From Psychromonas sp. L1A2 (GTDB taxonomy: Bacteria > Pseudomonadota > Gammaproteobacteria > Enterobacterales > Psychromonadaceae): DNA of 64,000 nucleotides. Within the stretch, counting starts at the first letter, position 1; every line of letters begins with the position of its first letter. The position numbers were made by a program, and so were the translations under genes. Location of the stretch: NCBI RefSeq assembly GCF_009828855.1, contig NZ_WUAG01000001.1:744001-808000 (forward strand). The letters are read 5' to 3'. Shown piece by piece: positions 30,468 through 39,834 of this stretch. The notes beneath the pieces are model-generated. The model did not search any database. It was not told the DNA's origin and saw nothing but the letters and a program-made list of their open reading frames with translations.

Positions 30468-30920
30468 ATGCAAAAATTCTTTTATATCTTAGCCGCAATT
30501 ATTATTTTAATCGTCATCGCTTTTTTTGTATTAGGGTTAGTCTCTAAAAAAGGCCAAGCACCAGGAATACAAGCAGGACATTTACAACCTTGTGTCAGCG
30601 CAGAAAACTGTGTGATCAGTGAAAGTATTGAGGGGGATAAAAGTACTATTGAACCGTTGGCTTTTAGTGGTGATAAAAATGAATTTTTAGGTAAAGCCAA
30701 AGCAGCTGTAGAATCTCTGGGTGGCGAAATAGTACGTATTGAAACAGATTATATTGCAGCTACTTTTACGTCTGGCATTTTTGGTTTTGTTGATGACTTA
30801 GAGTTAAGAGTGAGTGATGATAACTTATTGCATTTTCGCTCTGCTTCACGAGTTGGCCGCAGCGACTTAGGTGCAAATAAAAAGCGTGTTGATACATTGA
30901 AAGCTTTACTGATTAAATAA
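30468..30920 (+). CDS. DUF1499 family protein, membrane-anchored
   Basis: A 150-residue protein with one N-terminal membrane helix (about 5-26), no lipobox, and a DUF1499 domain: LQPCVSAENCVISE, then VESLGGEIVRIETDYIAATF, and FRSASRVGRSDLGANKKRVDTL near the C-terminus. The family is widespread in proteobacteria and lacks a known function. ATG 30468 follows ACGGGACTAAAAA. Confidence 0.8.
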   Translation: MQKFFYILAAIIILIVIAFFVLGLVSKKGQAPGIQAGHLQPCVSAENCVISESIEGDKSTIEPLAFSGDKNEFLGKAKAAVESLGGEIVRIETDYIAATFTSGIFGFVDDLELRVSDDNLLHFRSASRVGRSDLGANKKRVDTLKALLIK

Positions 30921-31040
30921 ATTGCTTCTTTTATTCCTATTGTTGATAACTGATTTTTTTGAAAAAAAACTTTCTGTTGTTCGCATAGGATTATAAAAAT
31001 TGGTTGATCAACATTACCATTTTCACGTCAGGAATAATGA

Positions 31041-31355
31041 ATGAATAAAAATATCGAACGGCTGTTAACGTTAGTGGCGAGTGTAAATGACCAATTAATA
31101 GAAAAGCATCAGCAACTCTCTACTACGGTCGGGTTGTTAGAGCAAAGCTTACAAGCGTCGAATGCAGTCACTGTCGAGAATATTAAACTTAAACAAAGGT
31201 TAATGTTTATTATCTTGGATGCTAATCCTGAGATTGTAGGAGTCGGAACGGGGAAAGCAGGGACGGAAGATTTTGTATTTATTGATCAATATAAACTCGG
31301 AGAGTTGTCTGCTCAACTGGTGATTGAGTTAATGGAACAACATCTCCTAAGCTAA
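31041..31355 (+). CDS. Hypothetical protein, 104 residues
   Basis: I do not recognise this protein. Residues 1-50 look like a coiled coil (LLTLVASVNDQLIEKHQQL and on), followed by a small segment with GVGTGKAGTEDFVFID. It has no signal peptide or membrane helix. The ATG follows AGGAATAATG. Codon use is like that of its neighbours, so I take it as real, but the evidence is only an intact frame with a ribosome site. Confidence 0.5.
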   Translation: MNKNIERLLTLVASVNDQLIEKHQQLSTTVGLLEQSLQASNAVTVENIKLKQRLMFIILDANPEIVGVGTGKAGTEDFVFIDQYKLGELSAQLVIELMEQHLLS

Positions 31356-31678
31356 TTTTTATTTTTAATTAATTTTTACTTTTAACTAATGGTTTCTTCG
31401 AAATTAAAAATCTATTTAATTAAATTATCAAACTAAGTTAACTCTGACTACCATTAGCAATAGTAACAGCACCCACCAATTATCTAAGCAAATAAACATA
31501 CATCGATTAACTTTAAAATTAATACATCACTGAATTTAATAAATCAGTTTTTGAAATACAAATAATCTATTGAATCCGTAGTAAATGTAAATTACTGTGG
31601 TCTATGGTTATGAGTGTTTTTCCCTCAATCTAAGTCACTTTTTAATCTTTTTCGCCTCTCTCATTGAAGGATAGATTA
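31356..31678. other. AT-rich upstream region of the zwf operon
   Basis: About 320 bases have no credible ORF or strong hairpin. It must contain the zwf promoter; I could not pick a convincing -35/-10 pair. Confidence 0.4.
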
Positions 31679-33175
31679 ATGTTAACTCTTGAAAATAACT
31701 GCATTGTGATTTTTGGCGCCTCTGGTGATCTCACACAACGCATGCTAATTCCCGCGCTTTATAAATTATATTCACATCAAAAATTATCTTCTTCATTTGC
31801 TATTTTAGGTGTTAGTCGCAGTACTTATGACGACCAAAGTTTCCGTGATAAATTAATAAAAGATCTCGCTTCAGACGATAATGTAGATCTTGAGTCATTA
31901 GATAAGTTTTGTGAGCATTTATTTTATCAAGTCATGGATCCCGAAAATAAAGATGAATATACGGCACTTAAGCAGCGAATTCAGTCCATCGAAACAGAAT
32001 TGAAAATAGACAGTAATACGCTATTTTATCTTGCGACTCCACCTAGCTTATATTCTGTTATTCCTCAAAATCTTGCTGCTCAAGGGTTGAATGTTGAAGA
32101 TGATGGCTGGAAGCGATTGGTTATTGAAAAACCTTTTGGTTATGACCTTGAGTCGGCTATTGCGCTTGATAAAATCTTGTATCAGGACTTTACAGAGGAT
32201 CAAATTTATCGAATTGACCATTACCTCGGTAAAGAAACGGTGCAAAATATGTTAGTGCTGCGCTTCGCTAATAGTATTTTTGAACCGCTGTGGAATTCAA
32301 AATACATTGATTATATTGAAGTGACAGGCGCTGAAGACTTAGGCATCGGTTCTCGCGGTGGTTATTATGATAATGCCGGCGCGATGCGCGATATGATACA
32401 AAATCATTTATTGCAAGTGATTGCGATGGTCGCTATGGAACCGCCTGCAGTCATCAATGCCGACTCAATGCGTGATGAAGTGGTTAAAGTGTTGCAATGC
32501 CTAAAACCATTAAACGAGGATGATCTAAAACATAACTTAGTATTAGGACAATATACAAAATCCCATGTAGGTGATGAATGTTTATTAAGTTATCGTGAAG
32601 AAAACGGGGTACCTGAGGATTCTCGTACAGAAACCTATATTGCACTTAAAATGTTCATCAAAAATTGGCGCTGGGACGGTGTGCCGTTTTATGTACGTAC
32701 CGCCAAGCGTATGCCAACACGCGTGACTGAAGTTGTGATCAATTTTAAGAAAACACCTCATCCTGTTTTTTCTGATAATCCACCTGATAATAAACTGATT
32801 ATGCGTATTCAACCTGATGAAGGTACATTATTAAGTTTTGGTTTAAAAAAGCCAGGAGCAGGTTTTGAAACAGAACCGGTGGCAATGGATTTTCATTATA
32901 GTAATTTAAAAAACTCCGCACTGTTATCTGCCTATGAACGTTTATTATTAGATGTGTTAAAGGGCGATGCGACACTCTTTTCTAGAAGTGATGCTGTTCG
33001 TGCTTGTTGGGAGTTTGTACAACCGATTCTTGATTATAAAAAAAATAAGTTTGATCTTTATGGCTATGCCGCGGGAACATGGGGACCGATTGAAGCAGAG
33101 GCCTTATTTAAAAATGGGCAAACTTGGCGTTCTCCTTGTAAGAATTTAACCGACACTGATTACTGCGAGCTATAA
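31679..33175 (+). CDS. zwf: Glucose-6-phosphate 1-dehydrogenase
   Basis: A 498-residue NADP-dependent enzyme that opens the oxidative pentose phosphate and Entner-Doudoroff routes. It has the Rossmann motif [12 protein letters not shown], the active-site RIDHYLGKE and EKPFG. The frame opens at TTG 31664, but that codon overlaps the AAGGA ribosome site, so ATG 31679 (MLTLENN) is the start. Its stop is one base from the pgl ATG, so zwf-pgl-gnd is a tight operon. Confidence 0.97.
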   Translation: MLTLENNCIVIFGASGDLTQRMLIPALYKLYSHQKLSSSFAILGVSRSTYDDQSFRDKLIKDLASDDNVDLESLDKFCEHLFYQVMDPENKDEYTALKQRIQSIETELKIDSNTLFYLATPPSLYSVIPQNLAAQGLNVEDDGWKRLVIEKPFGYDLESAIALDKILYQDFTEDQIYRIDHYLGKETVQNMLVLRFANSIFEPLWNSKYIDYIEVTGAEDLGIGSRGGYYDNAGAMRDMIQNHLLQVIAMVAMEPPAVINADSMRDEVVKVLQCLKPLNEDDLKHNLVLGQYTKSHVGDECLLSYREENGVPEDSRTETYIALKMFIKNWRWDGVPFYVRTAKRMPTRVTEVVINFKKTPHPVFSDNPPDNKLIMRIQPDEGTLLSFGLKKPGAGFETEPVAMDFHYSNLKNSALLSAYERLLLDVLKGDATLFSRSDAVRACWEFVQPILDYKKNKFDLYGYAAGTWGPIEAEALFKNGQTWRSPCKNLTDTDYCEL

Positions 33176-33176
33176 T

Positions 33177-33902
33177 ATGAATAATATTATTTTCGATTCA
33201 ACTCAATCTTTACTTGAACAACTTGCTAATGAATTACTGCGATTAAGTGAAAGCGAACAGCCTATTCATATCTCTTTATCGGGTGGTTCAACGCCTAATC
33301 TTTTGTTTGATTATTTAGCGAACTCTCACTTTTCCACCACCATAAATTGGCAACAGTTACACTTTTGGTGGGGAGACGAACGTTGTGTAGCGGCAGAAGA
33401 TCCAGAAAGTAACTATGGACAATGTAAACAACGTTTATTCGATCATATTACTATTCCTGCTGATAATATTCATCGTATTCGTGGTGAAACCCCACCAGAG
33501 CAAGAAGCCATTCGTTATGCGCAGGAAATTCAATTAAGTGTGCCTGTTTACGATGGGCTTCCACAATTTGACTGGATTATATTGGGCATGGGAGGAGACG
33601 GTCATACCGCGTCTATTTTCCCTGGGCAAACTAATTATGAAGAGACTAACTTAACCTTTCTTGCAACACAGCCGCAAAGTGGACAGTTACGTATTTCAAA
33701 AACAGCGCATTTAATTGAGCACAGTAAACGCATTACCTATTTAGTCATGGGAGCAAGTAAAGCGGATATTATTTATAAAATAAATACTCAGAATAACAGT
33801 CGTGATCTTTATCCTGCCGCCCATATTTCAGCTAAAACAGGGATAACTCAATTTTATTTAGATCCAGAATCTTCAACACGATTACCAAAAGGAAAGAAAT
33901 AA
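33177..33902 (+). CDS. pgl: 6-phosphogluconolactonase
   Basis: A 241-residue NagB-like (DevB-type) lactonase that hydrolyses 6-phosphogluconolactone. SLSGGSTP (about 34-41), WWGDERCV and LGMGGDGHTASIFPG are the family signatures, the last carrying the active-site residues. The stop overlaps the gnd start (TAATG). It is the middle gene of zwf-pgl-gnd. Confidence 0.96.
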   Translation: MNNIIFDSTQSLLEQLANELLRLSESEQPIHISLSGGSTPNLLFDYLANSHFSTTINWQQLHFWWGDERCVAAEDPESNYGQCKQRLFDHITIPADNIHRIRGETPPEQEAIRYAQEIQLSVPVYDGLPQFDWIILGMGGDGHTASIFPGQTNYEETNLTFLATQPQSGQLRISKTAHLIEHSKRITYLVMGASKADIIYKINTQNNSRDLYPAAHISAKTGITQFYLDPESSTRLPKGKK

Positions 33903-35350
33903 TGAATGCTGATATCGCAGTCATAGGCCTAGCCGTGATGGGACAAAACCTGATTTTAAATATGAATGATCATGGCTTTAAAGTCGTTGCTTATAATCGT
34001 ACCGTCTCTAAAGTTGATCAATTTTTAGAAACGACTGCTAAAGACACTGATATTGTTGGTGCCCATTCTCTTGAAGAGATGGTGAGTTTACTCGCAGCCC
34101 CTCGAAAAATTATGTTGATGGTGCGTGCCGGGGAGGTCGTTGATCACTTTATTGATGCGCTCATTCCTTTACTCGATAAAGGCGATATCATCATTGATGG
34201 AGGTAACTCTAATTATGTTGATAGTAACCGTCGCGTTGAAAAGTTGAGTCAATTAGGCCTTCATTTTGTGGGGGCTGGTGTCTCAGGTGGCGAGGAGGGG
34301 GCACGTTTTGGGCCGTCTATTATGCCTGGTGGAGATGTAAAAGCATGGCCACATATCAAACCTATTTTTCAAGGCATTTCTGCAAAAACAGATCAAGGTG
34401 ATCCTTGTTGTGATTGGGTCGGTAATGCAGGATCGGGCCACTTTGTCAAAATGATCCACAACGGTATTGAATATGGTGATATGCAGCTTATCAGCGAAGC
34501 TTATCACTTTATGAAAGAAGCGTTATTAATGTCTCATGAAGAGATGGAAGCGACTTTTAAAAAATGGAATGAAACGGAACTCAATAGTTATTTAGTAGAA
34601 ATTACTATCGATATACTTGCCTTCAAAGATACTGATGGCCAACCACTTGTTGAAAAAATAATGGATACCGCAGGCCAAAAAGGAACCGGTAAATGGACAG
34701 GGATTAATGCATTGGATCTTGGTATTCCACTGACCTTAATTACAGAGTCTGTATTTACACGTTACCTTTCTTCTCTTAAACAACAACGAGTGGATGCGAG
34801 CAATTTATTTAATAAATCAATTACACCTATTACAGAGAACAAAGAACAATGGATAGAGGCATTACGTGATGCACTATTAGCCAGTAAAATAATCTCTTAT
34901 GCACAAGGGTTTATGTTAATGAAACAAGCATCAGAAGATAACAACTGGGAGCTCAATTACGGTAATGTTGCTTTAATGTGGCGTGGTGGTTGTATTATAC
35001 GCAGTGCATTTTTAGGCAATATTCGTGATGCTTTCGTCGCAGAGCCAGAGTTAACCTTTTTAGGATTAGATTCTTACTTTAAAACGATCTTACAGCGTTG
35101 TTCACCAGCGTGGAGAGACGTTACTTCGAAGTCGTTACAAATAGGTCTACCAATGCCTTGTATGACGTCATCATTAACGTTCCTCGATGGTTATACCACT
35201 GCTCGTTTACCTGCCAATATGATTCAAGCACAACGTGATTATTTCGGCGCGCATACTTTTGAACGAATCGATACGCCAGAGGGAGAGTTTTTCCATAATG
35301 ATTGGACTGGTCATGGCGGTAATGTGTCATCTACCACCTATGATGCTTGA
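33902..35350 (+). CDS. gnd: 6-phosphogluconate dehydrogenase (decarboxylating)
   Basis: A 482-residue NADP enzyme producing ribulose-5-P. GLAVMGQNLILNM (NADP loop), DGGNSNY, VGAGVSGGEEGARFGPSIMPGG and GTGKWT are all intact. The length and C-terminal FFHNDWTGHGG match the long (E. coli-like) form. Last gene of the operon; a wobble-containing 14-bp stem-loop follows. Confidence 0.97.
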   Translation: MNADIAVIGLAVMGQNLILNMNDHGFKVVAYNRTVSKVDQFLETTAKDTDIVGAHSLEEMVSLLAAPRKIMLMVRAGEVVDHFIDALIPLLDKGDIIIDGGNSNYVDSNRRVEKLSQLGLHFVGAGVSGGEEGARFGPSIMPGGDVKAWPHIKPIFQGISAKTDQGDPCCDWVGNAGSGHFVKMIHNGIEYGDMQLISEAYHFMKEALLMSHEEMEATFKKWNETELNSYLVEITIDILAFKDTDGQPLVEKIMDTAGQKGTGKWTGINALDLGIPLTLITESVFTRYLSSLKQQRVDASNLFNKSITPITENKEQWIEALRDALLASKIISYAQGFMLMKQASEDNNWELNYGNVALMWRGGCIIRSAFLGNIRDAFVAEPELTFLGLDSYFKTILQRCSPAWRDVTSKSLQIGLPMPCMTSSLTFLDGYTTARLPANMIQAQRDYFGAHTFERIDTPEGEFFHNDWTGHGGNVSSTTYDA

Positions 35351-35384
35351 TTAGATAAAGAGGTGTAGTTAAAACGTATTATTC

Positions 35385-35426
35385 ATACCGTTGCTGTTAA
35401 GCTTTTTGCTGAAACAGTAACGGTAT
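35385..35426 (+). terminator. Hairpin after gnd
   Basis: ATACCGTTGCTGTT (35385-35398) pairs with AACAGTAACGGTAT (35413-35426) with one G-T wobble and a 14-base loop, then AATTTTCATCTTTT. This is probably the end of the zwf operon message. Confidence 0.7.
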
Positions 35427-35595
35427 AATTTTCATCTTTTAGCCTTTTCAGATTTAACCTCTTAGTCTCATCATTTAAATCAGCGGTAAGTTTTTACGCG
35501 GAATTAACTTGGTCTAAAAGACGAGTGACAAAACAGGCGACAGCACCAAATAGGATAAATGTGTGTAGGCTTTGATCAACTTGCTAATATATTAC

Positions 35596-35760
35596 TAATA
35601 CCAAAAGAATTAATAAGGTGATCATTCTTGCTGGTTAAAATTACCTCTAACTGCGTTGTGAGTTTTGAAGTGAGAACAACTATCTCCTACAACTCACGCC
35701 TTATTAGTGTTAATTTTTCCTGCGCAATCCCTGAACACTTATTTAATTCCATTGGTATAA
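35596..35760. mobile_element. MITE-like palindromic repeat, about 165 bp
   Basis: The left end TAATACCAAAAGAATTAATAAG and the reverse complement of the right end TTATACCAATGGAATTAAATAAG match over about 20 positions with few differences. An inner pair, GTGAGTT with AACTCAC (about 35659 and 35691), extends the fold, so the whole element can form one hairpin. It encodes nothing. It looks like the small dispersed palindromes found in many Alteromonadales genomes (recognition from memory). I see no target duplication and no second copy in this window. Confidence 0.65.
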
Positions 35761-35783
35761 GGGGAAAAAATTGAGTGGAAACA

Positions 35784-36143
35784 TTATTGACAAGGAATCG
35801 GCTGATTCGGCACAAAATCATATTGTGCGTAGCGTTCAATGCAAGCATCTAGCAGTGCCTCATTATCGTAAAACTCAAACACTATTTCTGCTATTTCGTG
35901 TAAAGCATCCCTATCATCACTACTAATACAAAACATGTCATGGTCAGTGCCTAGAGATAGTTTAGTCAGAAGCGCTGGGTTTTTCTCGGCTAGCATATTT
36001 TCAATAACCATCCCCCAATCTTCAGCATCACCTAGAAAGTCATGAACTTCAAATGCTTTCCATTTTAAATCACCTAATGTAAGACTATGTTTCTTTTGAA
36101 AACTTGAAAACAAAAACGGCTGAAAAGCATTGGGTTGTTTCAT
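35784..36143 (-). CDS. Imm51-like (immunity protein family) protein
   Basis: A 119-residue acidic cytosolic protein. FQPFLFSSFQKKHSLTLGDLK, then GMVIENMLAEKNPALLTKLSLGTDHDMFCISSDDRDALHEIAEIV resemble the Imm51 family, whose members occur next to polymorphic toxins and also alone. No toxin gene is nearby. Assignment rests on recognised pattern only. The ATG follows TTAAAGAGATC. A MITE-like palindrome abuts its 3' side. Confidence 0.5.
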   Translation of the reverse strand: MKQPNAFQPFLFSSFQKKHSLTLGDLKWKAFEVHDFLGDAEDWGMVIENMLAEKNPALLTKLSLGTDHDMFCISSDDRDALHEIAEIVFEFYDNEALLDACIERYAQYDFVPNQPIPCQ

Positions 36144-36549
36144 AAAAGATCTCTTTAATGAGTGGATGGAGGAACTAAGTTATAACCTATCCTATCCCTA
36201 TTAAAATTATGAATAATGCTATGCATCATGCTTTTGAATTTAATAATGTTTAAAAATCTAAATAGAGATTGTGTTTTATTTATTTGTGAGCAGGGAGGCA
36301 TAACAATAATAGCCAAGAAAGAGTTAATCGATATCAGGCGATCATGATGAAAGGTATAATATGCTTTTTGATAATAAATCTATAGGTTGTTGTATTTTAA
36401 GTTTTTTTTTTCATTATTTTAGATTTCTTCAAATAAAAATAATTAAAGTATTGCTGTTCATTGTCACGTATCGCATATACTGATGATATTCCACATTTAA
36501 AATAACAGTGTGGAAAATTAATATTCAAAGATAAAAATATAAGGTGTGT
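36144..36549. other. Gene-free AT-rich stretch
   Basis: About 400 bases without a credible ORF. A 7-bp inverted repeat TTCCACA/TGTGGAA (36489-36515) lies 35 bases before the next small ORF and could be an operator; a run of nine T occurs near 36402-36410. Confidence 0.4.
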
Positions 36550-36747
36550 ATGAACGTAAATAAAATAGCGTTAACTATTGGCTTGATTTGTATTCTGCTT
36601 GGCACGACAGTATCTGTGTTGGGTATTTGGGGATATATTGGCGACACTGGTTTAGTGTGGCGTGCATTATCAACATTAGGTGTTGTATTACTGGGTGTTA
36701 TTTTATCCGTCGCTATCAATAATATGACCACGGGAAAGGATAAGTAG
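36550..36747 (+). CDS. Small two-helix membrane protein
   Basis: A 65-residue protein with two hydrophobic helices (about 5-25 and 38-57) and a Lys-rich cytosolic tail. The frame opens at GTG 36544, but AAGG at 36541-36544 is the ribosome site for ATG 36550. I recognise no family. It precedes the LysR gene by 130 bases on the same strand. Confidence 0.55.
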   Translation: MNVNKIALTIGLICILLGTTVSVLGIWGYIGDTGLVWRALSTLGVVLLGVILSVAINNMTTGKDK

Positions 36748-36876
36748 TCGTTAAACCTTTATTACTTGTATGGTAATTAATAATGAAGGCAAATATAAAG
36801 TTTTATTTGTTTCTGATAACATTTTTTGGTGTGATGACGTTTTTGTATGAAAAGCGATTAAGTAGGTAAATAGAAT

Positions 36877-37797
36877 ATGGAAATTTCTCAATTAACCCGC
36901 ATCAATATTAATTTATTAGTCACATTGCAAGTGCTATTACAGGAACGTAATGCTTCATCTGCTGCGATAAGGTTAAACTTAAGTCAGTCGACTATTAGCA
37001 AAAATTTGTCGCAGCTAAGGCATATCTTTGGTGACCCTTTATTTCATCGAATTTCTCATGGTTTAATACCGACGCCATTAGCCCAAGAGCTAGAGCCAAA
37101 ATTGAATGTAGCAGTAAATGCTATTAATGAAATATTCTCCCCATTAGAATTTAACCTTAAAGAATATAAGGGCTGTTTTAATATTTCAATGCAAGAAAGT
37201 GCTTTTGAATTTGTATTATCAAAAGTAATGCAACAAGTATTAGATGAAGCGCCTAATATGAGAATTAACACTTGGTTTAAAGACAATATTAGCATTGAAC
37301 AATTAAACCAAGGGCGATTAGATTTTGTGATTATTCCGCATGATGTTGGCCAACAAATTAATTTAAATAATCAGCTTAATATCGACGAGTTATACAGGGA
37401 TGAACTAGTTTGTTTAGTACGAGATAAAAATCCTTTATTGCAAAAAAAATGGGATCAGCAAGCCTATTTAAATAGTAAACATATCCATGTTAAAGATAAT
37501 GAACTGGGGTTACCTATGTTTGATCAATCGTTATCTAAACTAGGTTTTCAAAGGGATGTGATAGTACAAGCTCCTGATTTTAATGCCGCGACCAGTTTAT
37601 GTTGCCATTCTGATTTAGTATTCACGACGACTAAAAATTGGGCTGACTCAGTTTTAAACTCTAAGCAATTAGTGAAACTCAATTTACCTTGTCCATCGGA
37701 TCCTGTGGTTTATTCACTTATTTGGCATCAACGTAGTGAAACGAATCACGCTAATCGTTGGTTACGGACACAGTTATTAAATCTATTTAAAGCCTAA
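36877..37797 (+). CDS. LysR-family transcriptional regulator
   Basis: A 306-residue LysR protein with an N-terminal helix-turn-helix in SAAIRLNLSQSTISKNLSQLR (about 28-48) and the follow-on FGDPLFHRISHGLIPTPLA, a style shared with NodD/LeuO-type members. The effector is unknown. It converges with the PhyH dioxygenase gene, and the sugar isomerase-like gene lies beyond that; regulation of either is only a guess. Confidence 0.88.
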   Translation: MEISQLTRININLLVTLQVLLQERNASSAAIRLNLSQSTISKNLSQLRHIFGDPLFHRISHGLIPTPLAQELEPKLNVAVNAINEIFSPLEFNLKEYKGCFNISMQESAFEFVLSKVMQQVLDEAPNMRINTWFKDNISIEQLNQGRLDFVIIPHDVGQQINLNNQLNIDELYRDELVCLVRDKNPLLQKKWDQQAYLNSKHIHVKDNELGLPMFDQSLSKLGFQRDVIVQAPDFNAATSLCCHSDLVFTTTKNWADSVLNSKQLVKLNLPCPSDPVVYSLIWHQRSETNHANRWLRTQLLNLFKA

Positions 37798-37867
37798 CTT
37801 TATTTTCTTTACTGCTGTCAGTTGAGGAAAGTTAAGCTTCAACGTCCGGTTAAGTATTAAGGACTGG

Positions 37868-38707
37868 CTAACGATTAAAACCTCGTAAAGGTAACGTTTT
37901 AGCTTGTAGCCAATTTTCTGCTGCGTATTTACATTCACCATCAGTAACATGTAGTGTGAATGCTTGGCGTGATTTTGATGAGCGATTAGGTGCGCTGTAA
38001 TGAGGTAATCGTCCTTGAAATACAATTAAGCTACCAGCCTTTACCTCCACACTTTTTCCACTTTTTTCTGTTGGCCAAGGCATACCATCTAAATTAACCA
38101 TAGTCGTTTGTTTCCCTTCTAAGTTAAAACGTTCTCTTAGTGGCCCTAAATGGCCTGCAGGCTCAACCCAAAGGCAACCATTCTCCAATGTCGCATCTTC
38201 TACAGCAAACCATAAAGTAACAACGCTCTGAGGTGTTGTAAAAAAGAAGCTTGCATCTTGATGCCAATTAACCACGCCACCTATATTTGGTTGTTTAAAA
38301 ATATACATAGACTGACGAATTTGTGGCGTTACCATGCCAATATCGGACAGGATATTACCTAATAACTTCTGGTGACTAAAAGCACTAAATACAGGGTCAA
38401 GTTCGTGTAATGCGTGGCCAATTTTATTGATGCATAAAGCGCGATCTTGAACTAATTCACCTTGAGCATTAAAGGCTTCTTCTTCAAAGAAACATTTTAT
38501 TTGTTCAGCAGAATTTAAAAAATAGGAATCATCACTGCGATCATTATCATTAGTGGTAAATACATGATTTGGACTATCTTCTGCCCATTGCTCAACCATT
38601 TTATTAGCGCGTTTTTTTATGGCTTCTATTTCATATAAAGGAATAGCTTCATCCATTACGATGAAGCCTTGCTCATTATAATGTTTTATTTGATCCGCTG
38701 ATAACAT
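37868..38707 (-). CDS. Phytanoyl-CoA dioxygenase family (PhyH) protein
   Basis: A 279-residue Fe(II)/2-oxoglutarate dioxygenase of the PhyH type. The iron-binding HxD is in NWHQDASFF, the distal histidine in GRLPHYSAPNRS, and SRQAFTLHV carries the 2-oxoglutarate arginine. The frame opens at TTG 38734, but AAGGACG lies eight bases before ATG 38707 (MLSADQIKHYNE), so I use that start. Substrates in this family range from lipids to ectoine and phosphonates; none can be chosen. Confidence 0.85.
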   Translation of the reverse strand: MLSADQIKHYNEQGFIVMDEAIPLYEIEAIKKRANKMVEQWAEDSPNHVFTTNDNDRSDDSYFLNSAEQIKCFFEEEAFNAQGELVQDRALCINKIGHALHELDPVFSAFSHQKLLGNILSDIGMVTPQIRQSMYIFKQPNIGGVVNWHQDASFFFTTPQSVVTLWFAVEDATLENGCLWVEPAGHLGPLRERFNLEGKQTTMVNLDGMPWPTEKSGKSVEVKAGSLIVFQGRLPHYSAPNRSSKSRQAFTLHVTDGECKYAAENWLQAKTLPLRGFNR

Positions 38708-38983
38708 GGGCATCGTCCTTGCTGAAAAATTCAAATGGTCGTTAATGTAAATACGGCGTAGTCTTTTTACTTTTATTTAACAAATATAACGTTAACAAAA
38801 TATTTCTAATATTGAATAAATCGAATATTCATTTTTCCAAATAGGAATATTAAATAATGGAATAACAACGGTATTCTGTCTCTACTTATTTTAACTTAAT
38901 TACTTGTAGTCGCAGGGAGTGAAAGTAATTGAGATGAACAGCTAAAACCATAAAGCTATCAATACTAACAATAGAGACTCAAT

Positions 38984-39811
38984 ATGAAGCTTAATTTTCA
39001 TAAATCACTTTGGGAAGTACAGTGTACAAATGCCAGTGAATTAAACTATCACTTAGCCGCTATTCAACACGAAGGATATCAAGGAACAGAATTGTTTTTG
39101 CCTTTCTACGATATTGACCTTGATGCGACGCTTAAAGCGCATGCACAGAGAAGGTTAGATATCATAACGGGGATTGCAACCGATGGAAAAAATGTACAAG
39201 AACATTTAGCGAGTCTTATTAAGCAAGTGGATCGCGCACTATTATTTTCTCCTAAGTTAATAAATTGCCATACAGGACGTGATATTTTTAGTTTAGAAGA
39301 TAACCTTATTTTATTTAATGAGGCGCTTGAACTAGAACAAAAGCATGGCATTACTATTACTCATGAAACACATCGTTTCAGGCCTACTTTTAGTACCTTT
39401 GGTACAGAGCAAATTATAGATGTCTTACCTGAATTAAAATTGAATCTAGATATAAGCCATTGGATGGTGGTGCATGAGTCCAATTTGATAGATCAACAAG
39501 AAAGGTTAGATAAATTATTTAAATCTGTACATCATATTCATGGTCGAGTGGGCTTTGAAGAAGGGCCTCAGGTAACTAATCCCCAAGATCCTCGTTGGCA
39601 AGAACACCTTATTAACCACACTCAGTGTTGGCAAAAGGTGATTAATAATGCATTTACACGTGAAGAAAATACTTTCACCATTACACCTGAATTTGGCCCA
39701 TTTCCCTATGCTCATGTACATCCAACCACGGGGGCTAACTTAGCAGATATATGGAACGCCAATCGATTTATGAAACAACATTTATCAAAACAGTTAGTTA
39801 TTCCAAAATAA
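38984..39811 (+). CDS. Sugar-phosphate isomerase/epimerase-like TIM-barrel protein
   Basis: A 275-residue protein with xylose-isomerase-like TIM-barrel features: INCHTGRD, THETHRFRPTFS, LNLDISHWMVVHES and HIHGRVGFEEGPQ supply the Glu, Asp and His metal ligands in the usual order. It is probably an isomerase, epimerase or hydrolase acting on a sugar or related polyol. The ATG follows a weak GAGACTC. It is divergent from the PhyH gene, and the shared 249-base gap may carry both promoters. Confidence 0.75.
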   Translation: MKLNFHKSLWEVQCTNASELNYHLAAIQHEGYQGTELFLPFYDIDLDATLKAHAQRRLDIITGIATDGKNVQEHLASLIKQVDRALLFSPKLINCHTGRDIFSLEDNLILFNEALELEQKHGITITHETHRFRPTFSTFGTEQIIDVLPELKLNLDISHWMVVHESNLIDQQERLDKLFKSVHHIHGRVGFEEGPQVTNPQDPRWQEHLINHTQCWQKVINNAFTREENTFTITPEFGPFPYAHVHPTTGANLADIWNANRFMKQHLSKQLVIPK

Positions 39812-39834
39812 AAGTATTGTCTTCGAGGGTTAAC

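Noticed and set aside
36489..36515. 7-bp inverted repeat as an operator of the downstream small membrane protein
   Set aside because: Seven base pairs with a 13-base spacer in AT-rich DNA is near chance; mentioned only as a possible site.
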